A stretch of DNA of 64,000 bases from Flavobacterium cupriresistens (lineage in GTDB: Bacteria; Bacteroidota; Bacteroidia; Flavobacteriales; Flavobacteriaceae). Positions 20,980-30,345 of this stretch are shown here, in pieces. A program made the position numbers and the translations under genes. Location: NCBI RefSeq assembly GCF_020911925.1, contig NZ_CP087134.1, positions 2,728,001 through 2,792,000 on the forward strand. The letters run 5' to 3'. Positions within the stretch are counted from its first letter, which is position 1. Every line of letters begins with the position of its first letter. Below the pieces are notes generated by a model. That model searched no databases. It was given only the letters and a program-made list of their open reading frames with translations, and had not been told where the DNA came from.

Positions 20980-23952
20980 ATGCAGAATAAAGGACTTATT
21001 AAATTTTTCGCAATTCTATTTGCGTTGGTAAGTATTTACCAACTTTCGTTCACTTACGTGGCAAGCAATGTCAAAAGTGAGGCCAAAGCTTTTGCAGGAG
21101 ATAATCCTGATAAAGAGCTAAAATATTTAGATTCTATTGGTAAAGTAAAGGTACTGAATCTTGGATTTACGGATTTTACTTATGATGAAGTAAAAAACAA
21201 ACAAATCAATAAAGGTCTTGACTTAGAAGGAGGAATCAACGTTATTCTTCAAATTTCTATTAAAGATGTTTTGAAAGGATTAGCCAACAATTCTAAAAAT
21301 CCGGTATTTAATAAATCATTGGCTGATGCGACTGCAAATTTAGAAGGTAACAAAAGTTATTTAGATAAATTTTTTGAGGCTTTTGATGCAAATTCAAGCG
21401 GAACAACAAAATTAGCTTCTCCTGAAATCTTTGCTAACAGAAACTTGCAAGGTGAAGGCGGAATTGCTTTTGAAATGTCTGATGCTCAAGCTAAGAAAGT
21501 AATTAGAAAAAAAGTAGATGAGTCTATCGAAAGTGCTTACAAAGTATTAAGAGAGCGTATCGATAAATTTGGTGTTACACAACCAAACATCCAAAAATTA
21601 GGTGCCACAGGAAGAATCTTAGTGGAGCTTCCAGGTGCTAAAGATGTGGATAGAATTAAAAAATTATTAGGTGGAAAAGCTCAATTAGAGTTTTGGGAAA
21701 CGTATAAGATTGAAGAAATCGGAAACTTTTTAGTAGCAACTAACGAAGCTTTAAAAAAGACTGAAATCAAAAAAACAGAAACTAAAACAGTTGCTAAAGA
21801 TTCATTGAATGCTTTATTGACTGATACACAAGATTCAACTAAAGCTAAAAAAGGAAACGACCCATTATTTGACAAAATTGTTGGACAAGGTGGTGGACCG
21901 GTTTTAGGTTATTTTGCTCCAAAAGATACAGCAACAATCAATGCTTATTTTAAAAGACCGGAAATCAGAATTTTATTAGCTGCTGATCAACATTATGCAA
22001 AATTTGTTTGGAGTAAACCAACTACAATAAAAGATGCAAAAGCAAAAGATGTTGAAGTAGTTGAATTATACGCTTTAAAAGGAAACAGAGACAATGTACC
22101 AGCTATGAACGGTGGTCTTGTAACAGATGCGAAAGATACATTTGACCAAATGGGTAAACCAGCTGTTTCTATGCAAATGAACAGCCAAGGTGCTAAAGTT
22201 TGGGAAGAATTAACAGGTAGAGCTTTTTCTCAGAAAAGTTATATTGCTATTGTTTTAGATAATATCGTGTATTCTGCGCCAGGTGTTACTAGTGGTCCAA
22301 TTGCAGGTGGAAGATCTGAAATTACAGGTTCTTTTGATGTAGCTGAAACTAAAGATTTAGCAAACGTATTAAATGCAGGTAAATTACCGGCTTCTGCAGA
22401 CATTATTCAATCAACTGTTGTAGGACCATCTTTAGGTCAGGCAGCTATTGATGCAGGAACAATTTCTTCTGTATTAGGATTTTTATTAGTTTGTTTATGG
22501 ATGGTATTCTATTATGGTAAAGCAGGTTGGTATGCTAATCTTGCGTTATTATTAAACTTACTTTTCTTATTCGGAATTATGGCAAGTTTTGGTTTTGTAT
22601 TAACATTACCAGGTATCGCAGGTATCGTATTAACATTAGGTACGGCGGTAGATGCGAACATTATTATATTTGAAAGAGCAAAAGAAGAATTACGTGAAGG
22701 TAAATCATTGTCTGAAGCAGTTGTTGCTTCTTACGGATGGCACGGAGCAATGCGTTCTATCATTGATGCAAACGTAACGCATGTTTTAACTGGAGCAATC
22801 TTGTTTATTTTTGGAACAGGTCCAATTAAAGGTTTTGCTTTAACATTACTTATTGGTATCGTAACTTCTATGTTTACGTCAATCTTTATTGCGAGAATCT
22901 TTATTGATAGAAACATTGCAGGTAAAGGAGATTTAACTTTCTCTACTAATATTACTAAAAACTGGTTTACTAATTTCCACTTTGATTTTATCAAAATTAA
23001 AAAATTCACTTACATCTTCTCTTCAATTGTTGTTGTAGTAAGTTTGGTTTCTATCTTTTTCGTTAACGGATTAGATGAAGGTGTTGATTTTGTTGGAGGA
23101 AGAACTTTCCAGGTTAAATTTGAAAAACCAATTGATGCTACTGTAGTTTCAGATGAATTATCTGCTGCTTTCGGAACTCCGGTTGAGGCTAAAATTTTAG
23201 GAGATGACGATCAGTTGAAAATCACAACTAAATACAAGATCCAACAAGATGGAGTAGCGGTTGATGAAGAAGTAAATCAAATTTTATACAAAGCGTTAGC
23301 AAAATACTATCCTAATACTTCTTATGATAAATTTACTAATACTTACGATGGTAAAAAAGTTGGAGTATTACAAGCTTCTAAAGTTGGAGCTTCTATCTCT
23401 GAGGATATTAAAACGAACTCTTACTGGGCAGTTTTAGGTGCTATGGCAGCGATCTTCTTATACTTAATGGTATCGTTCCGTAAATGGCAATATTCATTAG
23501 GTGCGATTGCAGCTGTTGCGCATGACGTTATCTTTGTATTGGGAATCTACTCTTTATGTTATAAATTCATGCCATTCCACATGGAAATGGATCAGCACTT
23601 TATCGCTGCGATTCTTACGGTGATTGGTTATTCTATGAATGATACTGTAATTGTATTTGACAGAATTAGAGAGTTCATCATCGGAAACCGTAAAGGTAGT
23701 TTTGAAGATATTGTAAACGCTTCTATTAATACTACATTGTCAAGAACATTGAATACTTCATTAATGATGATCATTGTATTGTTAACGATGTTTATTTTTG
23801 GTGGAGAGTCAATTAGAGGATTCATCTTCGCGATGTTGGTTGGTATTGTAGTAGGAACTTATTCTTCTCTATTTATTGCTACACCGGTATTGGTGGATAC
23901 AATTTCTAAAGATGATAAACACAATATCGAAGACAAGCACAATAAAGAATAA
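20980..23952 (+). CDS. secDF: SecDF fusion, protein translocase subunit
   Basis: A 990-residue natural fusion of SecD and SecF, the proton-driven accessory subunits that pull proteins out of SecYEG into the periplasm. The N-terminal membrane helix is followed by the SecD signature GLDLEGGINV, the P1 domain (FGVTQPNIQKLG) and the first six-helix RND-type block with LGTAVDANIIIFERAKEEL. The SecF half begins near residue 660 with DEGVDFVGGRTFQV and has IGYSMNDTVIVFDRIRE in its helix block. A periplasmic insertion around 250-310 rich in Lys and Thr is typical of Bacteroidota. A promoter at 20822 and a terminator after the stop show a single-gene unit. Confidence 0.97.
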   Translation: MQNKGLIKFFAILFALVSIYQLSFTYVASNVKSEAKAFAGDNPDKELKYLDSIGKVKVLNLGFTDFTYDEVKNKQINKGLDLEGGINVILQISIKDVLKGLANNSKNPVFNKSLADATANLEGNKSYLDKFFEAFDANSSGTTKLASPEIFANRNLQGEGGIAFEMSDAQAKKVIRKKVDESIESAYKVLRERIDKFGVTQPNIQKLGATGRILVELPGAKDVDRIKKLLGGKAQLEFWETYKIEEIGNFLVATNEALKKTEIKKTETKTVAKDSLNALLTDTQDSTKAKKGNDPLFDKIVGQGGGPVLGYFAPKDTATINAYFKRPEIRILLAADQHYAKFVWSKPTTIKDAKAKDVEVVELYALKGNRDNVPAMNGGLVTDAKDTFDQMGKPAVSMQMNSQGAKVWEELTGRAFSQKSYIAIVLDNIVYSAPGVTSGPIAGGRSEITGSFDVAETKDLANVLNAGKLPASADIIQSTVVGPSLGQAAIDAGTISSVLGFLLVCLWMVFYYGKAGWYANLALLLNLLFLFGIMASFGFVLTLPGIAGIVLTLGTAVDANIIIFERAKEELREGKSLSEAVVASYGWHGAMRSIIDANVTHVLTGAILFIFGTGPIKGFALTLLIGIVTSMFTSIFIARIFIDRNIAGKGDLTFSTNITKNWFTNFHFDFIKIKKFTYIFSSIVVVVSLVSIFFVNGLDEGVDFVGGRTFQVKFEKPIDATVVSDELSAAFGTPVEAKILGDDDQLKITTKYKIQQDGVAVDEEVNQILYKALAKYYPNTSYDKFTNTYDGKKVGVLQASKVGASISEDIKTNSYWAVLGAMAAIFLYLMVSFRKWQYSLGAIAAVAHDVIFVLGIYSLCYKFMPFHMEMDQHFIAAILTVIGYSMNDTVIVFDRIREFIIGNRKGSFEDIVNASINTTLSRTLNTSLMMIIVLLTMFIFGGESIRGFIFAMLVGIVVGTYSSLFIATPVLVDTISKDDKHNIEDKHNKE

Positions 23953-23970
23953 TAATTAAGTTTTATATAA

Positions 23971-24006
23971 AAAAAAGGATTCAACGAAAGTTGGATCCTT
24001 TTTTTT
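23971..24006 (+). terminator. Terminator after secDF
   Basis: AAAAAGGATTCAAC and GTTGGATCCTTTTT pair around a GAAA tetraloop closed by C-G and run into a T-tract. Confidence 0.88.
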
Positions 24007-24037
24007 TGTGCTATATTTAAATTTATAAATGTAATTT

Positions 24038-24661
24038 ATGAGTAGAACATTACTATTGGGTTTGTTGGTTTTTTTAGGTGTCTTCAGGATGTGCGGACAA
24101 GAGCGTGAGGGTAATTTGAGGGTCGGGTTTAATTATGGTTTTGGAAGTGAATTAAAGAATAGGAATTACACCTTCACCAATCACTTTTATAAAGCTCAAT
24201 TGTATTACCGGTTAAAAGAAACAAGACATTTTCAATACGAAGTTTTGGTCCAGCCCGAAGTTAATTTTGGAACGCACCAATTGCTGAATTTCTATTTTGT
24301 TAAACCGGAGGAGCCTGATTATCTTGAAAAACGTGCTGTTTATACGAAACTAAAAAACATTCATGAATATGTGCTGAATATTGGTTTTTTGATCCGAAAG
24401 CCGATAAATAAAAGTCTTTCCGTTTATTTTTTAGGAAGCATTGGTCCGATGATCACAGACACAGAAACAGAACGCATGTCTGAAGGATTTGCTTTTGCTG
24501 ATGTGTTAGCGCTTGGATTTTCGGTGAAAGCGCAAAGATTCCATTTTGATGTACGTCCAAGTGTCAGGCATGTTTCTAATGCAGGTCTAGGAAGCTCAAA
24601 TGCGGGCTATAATACAAAGAATATTGAGTTTGGTGTTTCGTATTCTCTTGGGAAGGATTAA
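24038..24661 (+). CDS. PagL-like (acyloxyacyl hydrolase/lipid A deacylase) outer-membrane protein
   Basis: A 207-residue protein with a signal peptide (cleavage after MCGQ, near residue 22) and an eight-strand barrel pattern. The C-terminal part has RHVSNAGLGSSNAGYN, which matches the HxSN(A/G)G...NxG motif of the PagL family that carries the catalytic His and Ser. PagL removes the 3-O-linked acyl chain of lipid A in the outer membrane. I could not place the third catalytic residue (Glu in Pseudomonas PagL) with certainty; an Asn sits near that position. Activity therefore remains open. It is a single gene between terminators. Confidence 0.65.
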   Translation: MSRTLLLGLLVFLGVFRMCGQEREGNLRVGFNYGFGSELKNRNYTFTNHFYKAQLYYRLKETRHFQYEVLVQPEVNFGTHQLLNFYFVKPEEPDYLEKRAVYTKLKNIHEYVLNIGFLIRKPINKSLSVYFLGSIGPMITDTETERMSEGFAFADVLALGFSVKAQRFHFDVRPSVRHVSNAGLGSSNAGYNTKNIEFGVSYSLGKD

Positions 24662-24845
24662 AGTTCTAGAACTTGATTTCGATGAATATTAAGTTGCTGA
24701 TTTTTCTACCTTATGATTTTCCGCACAACTTTTGGACTTGATCCTTTTTCGGTAAGTAACGCAAAGTAAATCTAAAATGAACTTACATTACTTATATGGT
24801 TTAAAAATTTTCCAGCTTTTGCCCCTGAACCTGTGAACACAAAAA

Positions 24846-24884
24846 AAGCGAGGCTGTTTCATTTGTATTGAAACAGCCTCGCTT
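24846..24884. terminator. Bidirectional terminator between the PagL-like gene and lgt
   Basis: AAGCGAGGCTGTTTCA and TGAAACAGCCTCGCTT pair perfectly over 16 bases with a 7-base loop. An A-run precedes and T-rich sequence follows, so it can serve both converging genes. Confidence 0.9.
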
Positions 24885-24905
24885 GTATTTTTGACTTTAT
24901 TGTGA

Positions 24906-25838
24906 TTAAGAAGTCGCTAAAGGATTTCTTTGTGCTCTGATAATAAAGTATAGTCCAACAATAATAAATGGAATACTTAGCCATTGTCCTGTTGAGAAGA
25001 GACCAAGTTCTTCTTCGATTCCGCCTTGGCTTTCTTTTACATACTCGACAACAAAGCGAACCGCAAATAACAATACTAAAAATAGTCCAAACAGATAACC
25101 TGATTTAAGTCTTGCATTTGTTTTCCAGTACAAGAAAAATAAGATTGCAAACACAAAAATATAACAAAAGCCTTCATATAATTGTGTCGGATGTTTTGCT
25201 GGTACTTGTGCTAACAAATCGGCAAATTTTGGATCTGCTACGATAGCATTATAAGCTTCTTTAGGATTTTGTATACTGGTCGCATTTACAGCTTCTGCTT
25301 TGCTGAATTGATCGTGAAGAAAACGAATTCCAAATGGAGAAGTAGTCTCGTGTCCGATGATTTCAGAATTGAAAAAATTTCCTAAACGAACAAAAATAGC
25401 ACCACTGGCAACCGGTATTACAACTCGGTCTAAGATCCATAACAAAGGACGTTTTAAAACTACTTTACTAAAATAATACATGGCCACAATGATGGCAATT
25501 GCAGCGCCGTGACTTGCTAATCCCTGGAATCCTGTAAATTCAAACTTTGGTTCAAATCTAAAAGGCAGAAAGATTTCAAGTAAATGATTTCTGAAATATT
25601 CCCAATCATAAAATAAAACATGACCTAAACGTGCACCGATTAAAGTGGCTAAAACAGTCCATACAAATAAAGAATCTAATTTGTCGATCGGTTCGTTTTC
25701 GCGTTCGAAAATCTTTTTCATTAAGTACCATCCTAATCCAAAAGCGATTACGAACATTAAACTGTAATAACGAATCATAAAAAATCCTAAATCGATTCCT
25801 TCTGAAGGATTCCAAATGATGTTTAAGGCATGTGTCAT
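24906..25838 (-). CDS. lgt: Prolipoprotein diacylglyceryl transferase
   Basis: A 310-residue polytopic membrane enzyme that transfers diacylglyceryl from phosphatidylglycerol to the lipobox Cys of prolipoproteins. Key sites are visible: the His of GLASHGAAI, the Lgt signature VRLGNFFNSEIIG, and the late Arg in FAVRFVVEYVKESQ, which corresponds to the second essential Arg. About seven membrane segments can be traced. An insert of roughly 40 residues between the signature and the HPTQLYEG motif is common in Bacteroidota. It is the last gene of a minus-strand run cysS, yidD, lgt. Two lipoprotein candidates lie elsewhere in this window. Confidence 0.96.
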   Translation of the reverse strand: MTHALNIIWNPSEGIDLGFFMIRYYSLMFVIAFGLGWYLMKKIFERENEPIDKLDSLFVWTVLATLIGARLGHVLFYDWEYFRNHLLEIFLPFRFEPKFEFTGFQGLASHGAAIAIIVAMYYFSKVVLKRPLLWILDRVVIPVASGAIFVRLGNFFNSEIIGHETTSPFGIRFLHDQFSKAEAVNATSIQNPKEAYNAIVADPKFADLLAQVPAKHPTQLYEGFCYIFVFAILFFLYWKTNARLKSGYLFGLFLVLLFAVRFVVEYVKESQGGIEEELGLFSTGQWLSIPFIIVGLYFIIRAQRNPLATS

Positions 25839-25904
25839 ATGTTGAATTGTTTTTTTTGTGTTGTAAAAATAAATATTTATAACAGAGTAAGTCTTTATTA
25901 AAAG

Positions 25905-26144
25905 TTAATGTTTGTGCAAACATTTCTTTTCGGGAACAGGATCGTAACCGGTTTTTCCCCAGGGATGACAACTCAAAATACGTTTAATTCCGAGGTAACC
26001 ACCATAAAATAATCCATGCATCTGCAGCGCCTGAATCATATAACTGGAACAGGTTGGCTCAAATCTGCAACTTGCCGGTGTAAAGGGCGAAATGGCATTT
26101 TGATAAAAACGCACTAATAAAACAAATGGAGTGATTACTTTCAT
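25905..26144 (-). CDS. yidD: Membrane protein insertion efficiency factor YidD
   Basis: A 79-residue protein with the YidD pattern: an N-terminal amphipathic segment ([17 protein letters not shown]), the cysteine-containing core [16 protein letters not shown] and the end [15 protein letters not shown]. YidD assists YidC-dependent membrane insertion. In many bacteria it sits near yidC and rpmH; here it lies between cysS and lgt, 21 bases after cysS. Confidence 0.95.
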   Translation of the reverse strand: MKVITPFVLLVRFYQNAISPFTPASCRFEPTCSSYMIQALQMHGLFYGGYLGIKRILSCHPWGKTGYDPVPEKKCLHKH

Positions 26145-26165
26145 GGTTTATTAGAAATTGAATGT

Positions 26166-27641
26166 TTACAAGGAAAAACTGGTGCCTTCTTTTCCGTCTT
26201 TTAATTGAATACCAAGTTCAATTAACTGGTCACGAATCTGGTCAGAAAGAGCAAAGTTTTTATCTGCTCTGGCCTGATTTCTCATTCCGATAAGCATATT
26301 TACAACACCGTCTAATTTGTCATTATTACCCTCCGCTTTTTCGTCAATCAAACCTAAAACATCAAAAACAAAAGCATTGATGGCAGCGGTAAAGATTGCT
26401 AAATCCTCTTCAGAAATAGTTTCTTTTCCTTCTTTTAATAAGTTGATGTAACGAACAGCTTCAAATAGTTGTGCGATTAAGATAGGCGTGTTAAAATCAT
26501 CATTCATGGCATCATAACACAACTGTTTCCAAGATGTAATGTCTATAGAGCTTGTTGCACTTGAAGTGATTGCCGGTAAAGCGTTAACGGCTTCCATTAA
26601 TCTTTTATACCCTTTTTCTGCGGCTACAATAGCATCGTCAGAGAAGTCCAAAATACTTCTGTAATGTGCCTGTAACATAAAGAAACGGGTCACAGAAGCC
26701 GAAAAGGCTTTGCTTAGAATATTGTTGTCTCCACTTAATATTTCACCCGGTAAAATGTTATTTCCGGTTGATTTTGCCATTTTTTTACCATTTAGGGTAA
26801 GCATGTTGGCATGCATCCAGTAATTAACCGGAGAGTGACCCGTGCAAGCTTCATTTTGTGCGATTTCACATTCATGATGCGGGAATTTTAAATCCATTCC
26901 ACCTCCGTGAATATCAAAATGATTACCCAGATATTTGGTGCTCATGGCAGTACATTCAAGATGCCAGCCAGGGAAACCATCACTCCATGGAGACGGCCAT
27001 CTCATAACATGTTCCGGTTCTGCTTTTTTCCAAAGCGCAAAATCCTGTGGGTTTCTTTTGTCAGACTGCCCGTCAAGATCACGTGTATTAGCAAGCATAT
27101 CTTCGATGTTTCTGCCGCTTAATATGCCATAATTTTTGGTTTCGTTATATTTTACAACATCAAAATAAACCGATCCGTTAGATTCGTATCCGATTCCGGT
27201 ATCGATTATTTTTTTGATGACTTCAATTTGCTCAATAAGGTGTCCCGTAGCAGTTGGTTCAATGCTTGGCGGCAGAAAGTTAAATGATCTTAAAATATCA
27301 TGAAAATCTACCGTATAGCGTTGTACAATTTCCATTGGTTCAACCTGCTCTAAACGTGCTTTTTTGGCAATTTTATCTTCTCCTTCATCCACATCATCCA
27401 CAATATGTCCAACATCGGTAATGTTTCTTACGTAGCGCACTTTGTATTCCAGATGCGAAAAATATCTGAAAATAATATCAAAAGACATAAAGGTTCTAAC
27501 ATTGCCCAAGTGTACATTGCTATAAACCGTAGGTCCGCAAACATACATTCCAACATTTCCTACATGTATAGGGTTGAAACTTTCTTTTTCACCCGAAAGT
27601 GAGTTGTATATTTTTAGAGGTTGACTTGTGTATAGTGGCAT
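26166..27641 (-). CDS. cysS: Cysteinyl-tRNA synthetase
   Basis: A 491-residue class I synthetase charging tRNA-Cys. The HIGH-type motif is NVHLGNV near residue 43, and KMSKS is KKMAKSTGN near 291. The zinc that selects cysteine is held by Cys in VCGPTVY, Cys in WHLECTAMS and His/Glu in [13 protein letters not shown]. The C-terminal helical anticodon region ends normally. Length is usual for the family. It leads a run with yidD and lgt. Confidence 0.98.
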   Translation of the reverse strand: MPLYTSQPLKIYNSLSGEKESFNPIHVGNVGMYVCGPTVYSNVHLGNVRTFMSFDIIFRYFSHLEYKVRYVRNITDVGHIVDDVDEGEDKIAKKARLEQVEPMEIVQRYTVDFHDILRSFNFLPPSIEPTATGHLIEQIEVIKKIIDTGIGYESNGSVYFDVVKYNETKNYGILSGRNIEDMLANTRDLDGQSDKRNPQDFALWKKAEPEHVMRWPSPWSDGFPGWHLECTAMSTKYLGNHFDIHGGGMDLKFPHHECEIAQNEACTGHSPVNYWMHANMLTLNGKKMAKSTGNNILPGEILSGDNNILSKAFSASVTRFFMLQAHYRSILDFSDDAIVAAEKGYKRLMEAVNALPAITSSATSSIDITSWKQLCYDAMNDDFNTPILIAQLFEAVRYINLLKEGKETISEEDLAIFTAAINAFVFDVLGLIDEKAEGNNDKLDGVVNMLIGMRNQARADKNFALSDQIRDQLIELGIQLKDGKEGTSFSL

Positions 27642-27724
27642 AATGTTATTTTGTTTAATCGTTTAACTGTTAAAGTGTTAATTCGTTTAATCCGGATTGG
27701 TCAATTTTATTCTTTTGAAAGATA

Positions 27725-28074
27725 CTATTTTTTTAGATTATTTATCTGATTGCAAATTTTTTCAAGTTTTTCGCGGCATTGAATATATTTTTCTTCCGAA
27801 ACGTAACCTAAATTTTTTGAAAGAATCAAATGATTTAAAGTTTCCATTGCTGATGCGTATGAAATTGTCAAAAAACAAGCTTTCTCTTTATTTGTATCTC
27901 TCTTGATGTTCCTTCTGCAATGTTGGTAACGATTGACGAAGTACTTCTTCTTATTTGAGATGTAATTCCAAATAATTCATTTGATGGAAATTTACTAGTT
28001 AATTTGTAAATATCCAAAGTAAAAAATCATGAGTTTTGCCAAACTTCTAACTTTTCAAATGAAAAAACGTACAT
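27725..28074 (-). pseudogene. Broken four-helix-bundle (23S rRNA IVS-type) protein gene
   Basis: Read on the minus strand from an ATG at 28074, the translation starts MYVFSFEKLEVWQNS, then hits TGA where the family normally has Arg (CGA). It continues in the same frame with DIYKLTSKFPSNELFG, then SIVTNIAEGTSR. It then needs a frame change at an AGAGAGA run near 27905 to continue as TNKEKACFLTISYASAMETL and ends ...QINNLKK stop. These blocks match the four-helix-bundle family first found in 23S rRNA intervening sequences and now common as a free gene in Bacteroidota. With one nonsense and one frameshift change it cannot make the full product of about 115 residues. Sequencing error at the repeat could explain the shift but not the stop. 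Confidence 0.8.
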
Positions 28075-28090
28075 TGGTTTTGGTTTAGTC

Positions 28091-28145
28091 GTTTAATTGT
28101 TGATTTGTTTAATCGGTTAAACAGTTAAACAAATCAACGATTAAC
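28091..28145. repeat. Inverted repeat directly after folE
   Basis: The arms 28091-28113 and 28123-28145 are inverted copies (core GTTGATTTGTTTAA) with four mismatches in 23. The element abuts the folE stop codon and may serve as its transcription end or RNA-stabilising hairpin. The words match the repeat after gyrB. Confidence 0.65.
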
Positions 28146-28817
28146 CTAGAACTGAGTTTCTAATTTTATGTAATCAAGAAATTCTCTTTTGGTTTGCGGA
28201 TCTTTGAATTTTCCACCAAATTCTGAGGTTACGGTACTGCTTTCGATATCTTTGATTCCTCTTGAATTAACGCAAAGGTGTTTGGCATCGATCACGCAGG
28301 CAACATCTTCTGTACCAAGAGCTTTTTGTAATTCCTGAACAATCTGCATGGTTAGACGCTCCTGAACCTGAGGTCTTTTGGCATAATACTCAACAATTCG
28401 GTTCATTTTAGATAAACCAATAACTCTTCCGCTCGAAATATAAGCAACATGAGCTCTTCCGATGATTGGTAATAAATGGTGTTCGCAGGTAGAATAAACG
28501 GTAATGTTTTTTTCAACTAACATTTCACCGTATTTGTAATTATTATCAAAAGTAGAAGCTTTTGGTTGTTTGGAAGGATTAAGACCACCAAAAATTTCTT
28601 TTACAAACATCTTAGCAACTCGGTTTGGAGTACCTTTTATGCTGTCGTCCGTCAAATCCATTCCAAGCGTTTGCAGAATGTTTTCGACATCTTTTTTTAT
28701 TTTTTCTATTTTTTCATCGTCACTTAAGTCAAAAGCGTCCTTTCTAAGAGGGTTTTGCGCATTACTGCTAAAGTGATTGTCACCCATTTCGTCTAAAAAA
28801 TCTTCGTTATTTATCAT
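28146..28817 (-). CDS. folE: GTP cyclohydrolase I
   Basis: A 223-residue type I GTP cyclohydrolase making 7,8-dihydroneopterin triphosphate, the first step to folate and pterins. The zinc site is visible in STCEHHLLP (Cys and His) and KHLCVNSRGIKD (second Cys). The allosteric and substrate region VIGLSKMNRIVEYYAKRPQVQERL is complete. The N-terminal 40 residues (EDFLDEMGDNHFSSN on) are an extra acidic arm typical of Bacteroidota proteins. It is transcribed alone, as a hairpin follows its stop. Confidence 0.97.
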   Translation of the reverse strand: MINNEDFLDEMGDNHFSSNAQNPLRKDAFDLSDDEKIEKIKKDVENILQTLGMDLTDDSIKGTPNRVAKMFVKEIFGGLNPSKQPKASTFDNNYKYGEMLVEKNITVYSTCEHHLLPIIGRAHVAYISSGRVIGLSKMNRIVEYYAKRPQVQERLTMQIVQELQKALGTEDVACVIDAKHLCVNSRGIKDIESSTVTSEFGGKFKDPQTKREFLDYIKLETQF

Positions 28818-28963
28818 TAAAAACTACTATTATATGTGGTAAATCTTTTTAAGGCGGTAAAGATAATTAATAAAAAGCAAACCTTTTCTATCGTTTTTAT
28901 TATTTAGTGCCTACTTTTTGGATATCGTTTAAATTAAAACCAAAGAGCGCTTTATTTAAAATA

Positions 28964-28999
28964 CAAAAGACAATAACTTTAAGCTGTTATTGTCTTTTG
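28964..28999 (-). terminator. Terminator after the aminotransferase gene
   Basis: CAAAAGACAATAAC and its exact inverted copy pair over 14 bases with an 8-base loop, 23 bases past the stop of the minus-strand aminotransferase gene. Confidence 0.75.
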
Positions 29000-29022
29000 C
29001 GATTGATGTTATTGGAGTGGTC

Positions 29023-30222
29023 TTATTTTTTGCTGTTATAAACTAAAAGAGCTTCTTTAAGAACATTTACGGCACTAACTAAGTCTTTTTTGTTCAGGAC
29101 ATAGGCAATTCTAACCTGATTCAGTCCCATTCCGGGAGTAGAATAAAAACCTGCGGCAGGAGCGACCATTACGGTTTCTCCATTCAAATCATAACTTTCC
29201 AAAAGCCATTGTGCAAAATCATCAGCATTATCAATTGGTAATTGAGCAATACAGTAAAAAGCACCTTTGGGTTTGGTTACAATTACGCCTTCTATTTTAT
29301 TTAATTCTGTAATCAAAGTATCACGACGCTCTTTGTATTCTGAAATAACCTCGTCAAAATAACTCTGAGGAGTGTCTATAGCAGCTTCACAGGCAATCTG
29401 TTCGATCGTCGGAGGACTTAGTCTTGCTTGAGCAAATTTCATTACGGTTGCCAAAACTTCTTTGTTTTTGGTAACCAGACAGCCAATTCTTGCGCCACAC
29501 ATACTGTAACGTTTAGAAACAGAATCGACCATAATTACATTTTGTTGTACGTCATCTAAATTCATTACCGAGTAATGAACATCATCTGTATCGTACAGAA
29601 ATTCACGATAAACCTCGTCGGCGATTAAGTATAAGTCGTATTTTTTAATCAAACCGGCCAGTTGTTTAATTTCTGATTCGGAGTATAGGTATCCTGTTGG
29701 ATTCCCCGGATTACAGATTAAGATGGCCTTTGTTTTTGGTGTGATTAATTTTTCAACTGTTTCAATGCTTGGCAATGCAAATGCCGTTTCGATAGTCGAA
29801 ATAACAGGAACCACAGTAGCACTGGTTGATGATGCAAAGGCATGATAATTAGCATAAAAAGGTTCCGGAATGATAATCTCATCTCCCGGATCTGTTATAG
29901 TGGCCAACGCAAACAATAAGGCTTCAGAACCACCGGTAGTGATAATGATATCTTCAGAGTTGACATTTACATTTTGGCGTTGGTAAAACTGTGCTAGTTT
30001 TTTTCTATAACTTTCATAGCCGGCAGACGGGCTGTATTCTATAATAGTTAAGTCAATATTTTTTACCGCCTGGATGGCTACTTCGGGTGTCTTGATATCC
30101 GGTTGACCAATGTTTAAATGATACACTTTATGTCCTTTTTGCTTTGCAATATCTGCATAAGGAGCAAGTTTACGTATCGGTGATTCGGGCATGTTGATGC
30201 CTTTTTGCGAAATTGTTGGCAT
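29023..30222 (-). CDS. Pyridoxal-phosphate aminotransferase, class I/II fold
   Basis: A 399-residue fold-type I aminotransferase resembling aspartate aminotransferase of the I-gamma/AspC-like group. PLP-site features are the NPGNPTG loop, the Asp of LIADEVYREF and the Lys of DSVSKRYSMCGARIG that forms the Schiff base. The N-terminus MPESPIRKLAPYADIAK after a short lead is typical for this group. Aspartate or aromatic amino acids are likely substrates, but the sequence does not fix which. The gene stands alone with a terminator after it. Confidence 0.93.
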   Translation of the reverse strand: MPTISQKGINMPESPIRKLAPYADIAKQKGHKVYHLNIGQPDIKTPEVAIQAVKNIDLTIIEYSPSAGYESYRKKLAQFYQRQNVNVNSEDIIITTGGSEALLFALATITDPGDEIIIPEPFYANYHAFASSTSATVVPVISTIETAFALPSIETVEKLITPKTKAILICNPGNPTGYLYSESEIKQLAGLIKKYDLYLIADEVYREFLYDTDDVHYSVMNLDDVQQNVIMVDSVSKRYSMCGARIGCLVTKNKEVLATVMKFAQARLSPPTIEQIACEAAIDTPQSYFDEVISEYKERRDTLITELNKIEGVIVTKPKGAFYCIAQLPIDNADDFAQWLLESYDLNGETVMVAPAAGFYSTPGMGLNQVRIAYVLNKKDLVSAVNVLKEALLVYNSKK

Positions 30223-30345
30223 GAGCTATTTGTATTGAAGTGCAAATTTGCATTTTTTTTTCGAATTTAACGTAAACATTATAGTGACTTATGAAAATGT
30301 AACAATTATGAATATATTTACTAAATTTATACTAAAATATTATAA

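Noticed and set aside
25606..25971. Minus-strand open frame of 121 codons overlapping lgt
   Set aside because: It overlaps lgt in another frame, and lgt has full catalytic motifs; the alternative translation looks like an out-of-frame shadow.
27697..27906. Plus-strand open frame of 69 codons
   Set aside because: It lies opposite the broken four-helix-bundle gene, whose family blocks are clear on the minus strand; the plus translation has no recognisable features.
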